Assembly (NCBI RefSeq): GCF_019710745.1
Contig: NZ_JAHKJW010000005.1
Location: 129,123 to 193,122 of the forward strand
Direction: 5' to 3'
Source: Streptomyces beigongshangae
Lineage (GTDB): Bacteria > Actinomycetota > Actinomycetes > Streptomycetales > Streptomycetaceae
Length of the DNA: 64,000 nucleotides
In this document: positions 60,201-64,000 of the stretch, in pieces
Position numbering within the stretch: the first letter of the stretch is position 1
How the letters are laid out: each line of letters begins with the position of its first letter
The notes under the pieces: generated by a model
What the model was told of the DNA's origin: nothing
Seen by the model: only the letters and a program-made list of their open reading frames with translations
Database searches by the model: none
Translations under genes and position numbers: made by a program

Positions 60201-60848
60201 GAACACCTTGAGGGTGGGCAGCCCGGCGACCACGTCCAGGAAGTGCCCGGAGAGCCGGGACAGCAACTGCCACTGGCGGTCCATCTGGGACTGCGTGACC
60301 CAGCCGATGAGCATCATGAAGGCCGGAATGAGCGGCAGCGTGCCGACGATGATCGCCGCCGACACCCAGTCCTCGGTGACGATCCGCGCGAGTACGGCGA
60401 CGGGCACGACCACCGCGAGCCCCAGCTGCGGCAGGTAACGCGAGAAGTAGTCGTCCAGGGCGTCCACTCCGCGGGTGGCGAGCGCGATCAGCGACCCCGT
60501 CCGCTGCCCGCTCAGCCACCCCGGACCCAGCGCTCCGGCCCGCTCCAGCAACCGCCCCCGCAGCTGCGACTTGACCGCCGCACTGGCCCGGTGCGCCGCG
60601 AGTTCGGTGAGCCAGGAGACGAGCGCGCGCCCGGCCGCCACGGCCACCAGCAGCAGGAGCGGGGTACGGAGTTCGCCGGCTGACAGGTCGTACTGGAAGG
60701 CGCCGACCACCGCTTCGGCAATGAGCACGGCCTGGGCGACGACCAGCCCTGCTCCCAGGACTCCCAGACCGACGACCGCCATCAGGAAGAAGCGGGTGGC
60801 GCGGGCGTATCGGAGAAGTCGCGGGTCGATCGGTTTCACGTGAAACAC
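57261..60848 (-). CDS. cydCD: CydD-CydC fused thiol reductant ABC exporter
   Basis: A 1195-residue protein joining two complete half-transporters. The CydD half (about 1-560) has a six-helix domain, Walker A LVGPSGVGKTTLLN, signature LSAGQRQRLALARAFLADRP and DEPTASLD. A linker of about 60 residues rich in Gly/Ser/Asp/Arg follows (about 565-625). The CydC half ends with VVGPSGSGKTTLAQ, LSGGQRQRLALARALLADFP and DEPAEHLD. CydDC exports cysteine and glutathione and is required to assemble cytochrome bd. The GTG start codon lies within a parS-like site (MFHVKP). The fused form is usual in actinobacteria. Confidence 0.93.
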   Translation of the reverse strand: MFHVKPIDPRLLRYARATRFFLMAVVGLGVLGAGLVVAQAVLIAEAVVGAFQYDLSAGELRTPLLLLVAVAAGRALVSWLTELAAHRASAAVKSQLRGRLLERAGALGPGWLSGQRTGSLIALATRGVDALDDYFSRYLPQLGLAVVVPVAVLARIVTEDWVSAAIIVGTLPLIPAFMMLIGWVTQSQMDRQWQLLSRLSGHFLDVVAGLPTLKVFGRAKAQAESIRRITGEYRQATMRTLRIAFISSFALELLATLSVALVAVTIGMRLVHGEMELYDGLVVLILAPEAYLPLRQVGTQYHAAAEGLSAAEEIFAVLETPVPVSGTGIAPSSDELRFEGVTVRYPGRSSDAVSDVSFTVRPGETVALVGPSGVGKTTLLNVLLGFVGPTAGRTVVGGVDLAEVSLEAWRARVAWVPQRPHLFAGSVAENVRLARPEADDSAVRRALSDAGALEFVDVLPDGVHTVLGEDGAGLSAGQRQRLALARAFLADRPVLLLDEPTASLDGATEAEVVEAVRRLAVGRTVLLVVHRPALLGVADRVVRLAPAQSADRATSPDGTDRSARSGGTQPDGSDGGTRPGRSDGGTEAGGPSGVPAVVPVADGDGAPVPPERRNGVLVRVRAMAGPRRGRLLLALLLGSLALGSAVGLMATSGWLISRASQQPPVLHLMVAVTATRAFGIGRAVFRYAERLVSHDAVLRMLADTRVAVYRRLERLAPAGLRTARRGDLLSRLVTDVDALQDYWLRWLLPAAAAAVVSAGSVGFTAWLLPEAGAVLAVGLLAAGLGVPLVTGAVARRAERRLAPARGVLATRVADLLTGTAELTVAGALPARTAGTRRADAELTRIASRAATATALGDGLTALISGLTVAATAFVGVQAVAGGRLNGVVAATVVLIPLAAFEAVLGLPLAAQYRQRVRRSAERVYEVLDQPEPVREPELPVKAPESPFPVVLKGLTARHGGQERDAVAGVDLVLERGRRIAVVGPSGSGKTTLAQVLLRFLEARTGTYTLGGADAYGMDGDDVRRLVGLCAQDAHLFDSSVRENLLLAKKGATDSELRDVLGRVRLLDWVDGLPDGLDTLVGEHGARLSGGQRQRLALARALLADFPVLVLDEPAEHLDLATADALTADLLAATEGRTTLMITHRLAGLEAVDGVVVLAGGRVVQRGAFAELVRAEGPLRDMSERESRTQLLVVAR

Positions 60849-60921
60849 ACCCTTGGGTCGAGCTGGTGTGTTTCACGTGAAACACACCTTCTTCTCATCG
60901 GGTCGTGTTTCACGTGAAACA
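60832..60921. other. three parS (ParB-binding) sites
   Basis: TGTTTCACGTGAAACA is perfect at 60869-60884 and 60906-60921, and one base off (first base G) at 60832-60847. The third is embedded in the longer palindrome GGGTCGTG...CACGACCC (60900-60927). ParB spreads from such sites to organise the oriC region of linear Streptomyces chromosomes. Three sites in 90 bp between cydB and cydCD make a strong loading zone. Confidence 0.92.
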
Positions 60922-60943
60922 CGACCCGGATTCAGCGGCCCCC

Positions 60944-61045
60944 GTACACGGCGGTGCTCAGTACACGGCGGTGCTCAGTACACGGCGGTGCTCAGTACAC
61001 GGCGGTGCTCGGCGCACGGCAGCGCTCAGTACGCGGCGGTGCTCA
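60944..61045. repeat. six 17-bp tandem repeats overlapping the cydB stop
   Basis: Units GTACACGGCGGTGCTCA at 60944, 60961 and 60978, then slightly diverged units at 60995, 61012 and 61029. The last unit contains the cydB stop codon. The array fills the gap between cydB and the parS group and adds no hairpin. It looks like a minisatellite grown from the gene end. Confidence 0.8.
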
Positions 61046-62047
61046 ATGCGCGGTCTCGGCGATGTGCTGGGTGCCGATCCGCTTGCGGAACACCCAGTAC
61101 GTCCAGCCCTGGTAGAGCATCACCATCGGCGTCGCGATCACCGCACACCAGGTCATGATCTTCAGCGTGTACGGGCTCGACGAGGCGTTGGTGACCGTCA
61201 GGCTCCACTCCTCGTCGAGCGAGGACGGCATGACGTTCGGGAAGAGCGTCAGGAAGAGCATCGCGACCGCGGCGACGATGGTGAGGCCGGACAGGGCGAA
61301 CGACCAGCCTTCACGTCCCGCCTGGTTCGCCCCGACGGCTCCGACCAGGGCGATCACGGCCACGGCCATCGCGGCCAGGCTCTTGCCGTCGCCGTTCTCG
61401 ACCTGGGTCCACAGCAGGAAGACCAGCGCGAGCGCGGCCGTCACCAGTCCGAGTCCGCCCGCCAGCTTCCTGGCCCGTTCCCGGATGTCACCGAGCGTCT
61501 TGAGCGCCGCGAAGACCGCCCCGTGGAAGGTGAACAGCGTCAGCGTCACCAGGCCGCCCAGGAGGGCGTACGGGTTGAGCAGGTCCCAGAGGCTGCCCAC
61601 GTACTCCATGTCCTGGTCGATCTTCACGCCCCGCACGATGTTGCCGAAGGCCACGCCCCACAGGAACGCCGGGAGCAGCGACGTCCAGAAGATCGCGTTC
61701 TCCCAGTTGCGCTGCCACCGCTCCTCCGGCCGCTTCACCCGGTACTCGAAGGCGACCCCGCGCACGATCAGGCAGATGAGGATGAGCAGCAGGGGCAGGT
61801 AGAAACCGGAGAAGAGCGTGGCGTACCACTCGGGGAAGGCGGCGAAGGTCGCGCCTCCCGCCGAGAGGAGCCACACCTCGTTGCCGTCCCAGACGGGACC
61901 GATGGTGTTGATCAGCACCCGCTTCTCGGTCCGGTTCCGGGCGAGCAGCTTGGTCAGGACACCGATCCCGAAGTCGAAGCCCTCCAGGAAGAAGTAGCCC
62001 GTCCACAGGACGGCTATGAGAACGAACCAGATGTCGTGCAGTTCCAT
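61043..62047 (-). CDS. cydB: cytochrome bd ubiquinol/menaquinol oxidase subunit II
   Basis: A 334-residue membrane protein with about eight helices. It starts ELHDIWFVLIAVLWTGYFFL with EGFDFGIGVL, followed by NTIGPVWDGNEVWLLSAGGA and FPEWYATLFSGFYLPLLLIL, the conserved CydB signatures, and later FWTSLLPAFLWGVAFGNIVRG. The ATG at 62047 has CAGGGAG upstream; the frame is open far beyond but antisense to cydA. It forms the high-affinity terminal oxidase with CydA. It is 17 bp after cydA. Confidence 0.93.
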   Translation of the reverse strand: MELHDIWFVLIAVLWTGYFFLEGFDFGIGVLTKLLARNRTEKRVLINTIGPVWDGNEVWLLSAGGATFAAFPEWYATLFSGFYLPLLLILICLIVRGVAFEYRVKRPEERWQRNWENAIFWTSLLPAFLWGVAFGNIVRGVKIDQDMEYVGSLWDLLNPYALLGGLVTLTLFTFHGAVFAALKTLGDIRERARKLAGGLGLVTAALALVFLLWTQVENGDGKSLAAMAVAVIALVGAVGANQAGREGWSFALSGLTIVAAVAMLFLTLFPNVMPSSLDEEWSLTVTNASSSPYTLKIMTWCAVIATPMVMLYQGWTYWVFRKRIGTQHIAETAH

Positions 62048-62064
62048 GAGTCGGCTCCCTGGGC

Positions 62065-63597
62065 CTAGTACGAGAAGGCCATCGGCTTGTCGGCGTCCCG
62101 CGGATCGCCGCCGATCTTCGTGGGCGGGTTGAGGTCGGCCTCGGTGAGCTCGGGCGGTCCGGCCTTGACGTACTTCGCGAGCAGCTTCACCTCGACGACG
62201 GCGAGGATCGCGTAGATCGTCGTCAGAACGGCCAGCGAGATGATCATCTCGGTCTGCGACACCCCGGGGGAGACCGCGTCCCGGGTCTGCATCACGCCGT
62301 AGACGACCCACGGCTGGCGGCCCATCTCGGTGAAGATCCAGCCCCACCCGTTGGCGATCAGCGGGAACGCCATCGTCCAGAGGGCGAGGAGCCAGTACAG
62401 CCGGGTGAGCCTGGCCCCGAGCGGCTTCTTCAGCAGCACCAGCCGCGGCACCTCGTCCTCCCTGGTCCGCAGCGCGGCCGGCAGCAGGAACCTCTTCCGG
62501 GTGAGCCACAGCCCCAGCAGACCCAGCGAGAAGGAGGCCATGCCGAAGCCGATCATCCAGCGGAAGCCCCAGTAGGCGACGGGGACGATGGGCTTGTAGT
62601 CGCCGGGACCGAACTTCTCCTGGAGGACCTTGTTGGCGTCGTGGATGCCGGGCACGTACGAGTCGAAGTCGTTGTGGGCGAGGAAGGAGAGGAGACCGGG
62701 TATCTCCAGGGCCACCTTGTTGTGCCCCTCGTCGACGTCTCCGTAAGCGAAGACCGAGAAGGGCGCGGGCTTCTCGCCGTCCCACAGCGCCTCGGCGGCG
62801 GCCATCTTCATCGGCTGCTGCTCGTACATGACCTTGCCGAGGGTGTCGCCGCTGATCGCCGTGAGCATGCCGCCGACCGCCATCGTGACCAGGCCGAGCC
62901 GCAGCGAGGTCCGCATCACCGGGATGTGCTTCTTGCGCATGAGGTGGAACGCGGCGATGCCCACCATGAAGGCCCCACCCGTCAGGAAGGCCGCCGAGAA
63001 GCTGTGGAAGACCTGGTTGAGCGCGGTGTTCTGGGTCAGGACCAGCCAGAAGTCGGTGAGCTCGGCCCGGCCCTTCTGCTCGTTGATCCGGTAACCGACG
63101 GGGTGTTGCATCCAGGAGTTGGCCGCGAGGATGAAGTACGCCGACAGGAGCGTGCCGATCGAGACCATCCAGATGCAGGCCAGGTGGATCTTCTTCGGCA
63201 GCTTGTCCCAGCCGAAGATCCACAGTCCGATGAAGGTGGACTCGAAGAAGAAGGCGATCAGGGCCTCGAAGGCGAGCGGGGCCCCGAAGACGTCACCGAC
63301 GAAGCGCGAGTAGTCGGACCAGTTCATCCCGAACTGGAACTCCTGCACGATGCCCGTGACGACGCCCATCGCGATGTTGATCAGGAAGAGCTTGCCCCAG
63401 AACTTGGTGGCCCTGAGGTACTTCTCCTTCTCCGTACGCACCCAGGCGGTCTGCAGGCCCGCGGTGAGCGCGGCGAGCGAGATCGTGAGCGGGACGAAGA
63501 GGAAGTGGTAGACGGTGGTGATGCCGAACTGCCATCGGGCCACTGTTTCCGGCGCCAGAGCCAATTCCACGTCGTCATCTCCTTGCGTCGCCGTCAT
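62065..63597 (-). CDS. cydA: cytochrome bd oxidase subunit I
   Basis: A 510-residue membrane protein of nine helices. RWQFGITTVYHFLFVPLTIS carries the heme-ligand His31. EFQFGMNWSDYSRFVGDVFG and APLAFEALIAFFFESTFIGL follow, with the quinol-loop region and GWIFTEMGRQPWVVYGVMQT. The heme b558 ligands fit the His of NSWMQHPVG and a Met further on. It reduces O2 to water at low oxygen without pumping protons. A Rex operator and a likely promoter lie upstream, so expression should rise when NADH accumulates. Confidence 0.95.
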   Translation of the reverse strand: MTATQGDDDVELALAPETVARWQFGITTVYHFLFVPLTISLAALTAGLQTAWVRTEKEKYLRATKFWGKLFLINIAMGVVTGIVQEFQFGMNWSDYSRFVGDVFGAPLAFEALIAFFFESTFIGLWIFGWDKLPKKIHLACIWMVSIGTLLSAYFILAANSWMQHPVGYRINEQKGRAELTDFWLVLTQNTALNQVFHSFSAAFLTGGAFMVGIAAFHLMRKKHIPVMRTSLRLGLVTMAVGGMLTAISGDTLGKVMYEQQPMKMAAAEALWDGEKPAPFSVFAYGDVDEGHNKVALEIPGLLSFLAHNDFDSYVPGIHDANKVLQEKFGPGDYKPIVPVAYWGFRWMIGFGMASFSLGLLGLWLTRKRFLLPAALRTREDEVPRLVLLKKPLGARLTRLYWLLALWTMAFPLIANGWGWIFTEMGRQPWVVYGVMQTRDAVSPGVSQTEMIISLAVLTTIYAILAVVEVKLLAKYVKAGPPELTEADLNPPTKIGGDPRDADKPMAFSY

Positions 63598-63653
63598 AAC
63601 GGCGGCAGTTTGTCCCGCTCGTCCTGGACATCGCGGGAGTAACTGGACTCGCT

Positions 63654-63669
63654 TGTGAACGCGTTCACA
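63654..63669 (-). promoter_or_regulatory. Rex operator (ROP) in the cydA promoter
   Basis: TGTGAACGCGTTCACA is a perfect 16-bp palindrome identical in form to the Streptomyces Rex operator, and cydABCD is the established Rex target in S. coelicolor. On the minus strand CATAAT (63685-63680) is a good -10 box placing the start point near 63673, so bound Rex would block transcription. The same leader extends about 60 bp to the cydA start. Confidence 0.88.
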
Positions 63670-63803
63670 TTCACAAGCAATTATGCAGCATGCCCGTTCG
63701 GGATGTGACAGCCGGGGGTCGCCAGGCGCGGACCCAAGCGCATCCGAAGCAAAAGAGCAGGTCGGAGGCGCTTTTTGGGAAAGTGAGTTACGCCATAGAC
63801 GTC

Positions 63804-63841
63804 AGGCCCCGGCGTCCCGTCTTCACGGGACGCCGGGGCCT
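63804..63841 (-). terminator. terminator between the rightmost gene and cydA
   Basis: AGGCCCCGGCGTCCCG (63804-63819) pairs with CGGGACGCCGGGGCCT (63826-63841), a perfect 16-bp stem with a 6-nt loop. It lies about 110 bp past the stop of the partial leftward gene and insulates the cydA promoter. Confidence 0.8.
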
Positions 63842-63953
63842 GGTTCGTGGACCGGGACGACCGGGGACGCAGAAGGCCCCGGGCACAGGAGGCACCGGGC
63901 ACAGGAGGCACGGCCGGAGCGCGCGGAGGCGCGGACCGCCGGGCCGGAAGCGG

Positions 63954-64000
63954 CTAGAGCTCCTTGCGGAAGTTCTCCGCCGTCCGCAGGAAGATGTCGT
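63954..64000 (-). CDS. C-terminal end of an unidentified gene (partial)
   Basis: A leftward frame enters from the right edge and reads ...DIFLRTAENFRKEL followed by TAG at 63956-63954. With the terminator 110 bp downstream this is probably the end of a real gene. Fourteen residues are too few to name it. Confidence 0.5.
   Translation of the reverse strand, partial: DIFLRTAENFRKEL

Noticed and set aside
60028..60885. Frame starting MFHVKHTSS
   Set aside because: It starts in a parS site and is out of frame with CydDC; Arg-rich nonsense.
61043..63223. 726-codon frame joining cydB with sequence antisense-frame to cydA
   Set aside because: Only the part from 62047 encodes CydB; the upstream part is an out-of-frame Arg-rich reading of cydA.
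63681..63911. 76-codon leftward ORF upstream of cydA
   Set aside because: It overlaps the cydA promoter and the terminator hairpin and has no coding features.

Overview
This is high-GC actinobacterial chromosome, almost certainly Streptomyces. Supporting this are consensus parS sites (TGTTTCACGTGAAACA), TTGTCCACA-type DnaA boxes, a Rex palindrome before cydA, GTG and TTG starts, and a block cydA-cydB-cydCD-sensor kinase ... serS-pheA-DyP-copper genes that matches the origin-proximal core of Streptomyces chromosomes. Three parS-type sites plus DnaA-box clusters suggest the window lies fairly near oriC. No rRNA or CRISPR array was seen; there is one intact tRNA.

Left flank (1-4080): a translationally coupled MaoC-like/acyl-CoA dehydrogenase pair, a primase-polymerase (prim-pol) protein, and a block duplicated in tandem with a period of about 565 bp. 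Each unit has a small membrane protein gene facing a GntR-like winged-helix gene; in one unit the winged-helix gene is internally deleted.

Integrated element (4083-20282, about 16.1 kb): an actinomycete integrative and conjugative element (AICE) inserted in the 3' part of a tRNA-Ser(UGA) gene. A 60-bp direct repeat marks attL and attR, and the intact tRNA is at the right end. Gene order: a lower-GC two-gene cargo (DUF4365-type nuclease-like protein plus an unknown partner); an operon of HTH regulator and PP2C-type phosphatase; a divergent conjugation and replication run of about 15 overlapping genes (DUF6284, DUF2637/SpdB-like, TraA-like, TraB-like FtsK translocase, Spd-like, DNA cytosine methylase, DpdA-like transglycosylase, prim-pol, DUF3631 ATPase); and a Xis/Int module next to attR. 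Two repeat clusters stand out: GTCACACC-type repeats just after traB (candidate clt) and eleven GGTAGCGG-type repeats after the DUF3631 gene (candidate replication origin or Xis/Int arm sites).

Right flank (20311-64000), largely core functions: HtrA-like protease, GDPD, two RsbW-like kinases and a SpoIIE phosphatase, DUF5926, X-Pro aminopeptidase; an extracytoplasmic copper-handling run (YcnI-like, Sco, PCuAC, CopC-CopD/YcnJ, Tat-exported DyP peroxidase); pheA, serS and two HAD phosphatases; a four-gene ABC-2 exporter set; an alpha/beta hydrolase-SDR fusion; kptA; an LLM oxidoreductase; an M23 peptidase; and a leftward cydA-cydB-cydCD-histidine kinase run headed by a Rex site. The best leads for an undescribed system are the 4639-6296 two-gene cargo, the methylase/DpdA pair inside the conjugation operon, and the element's repeat clusters.
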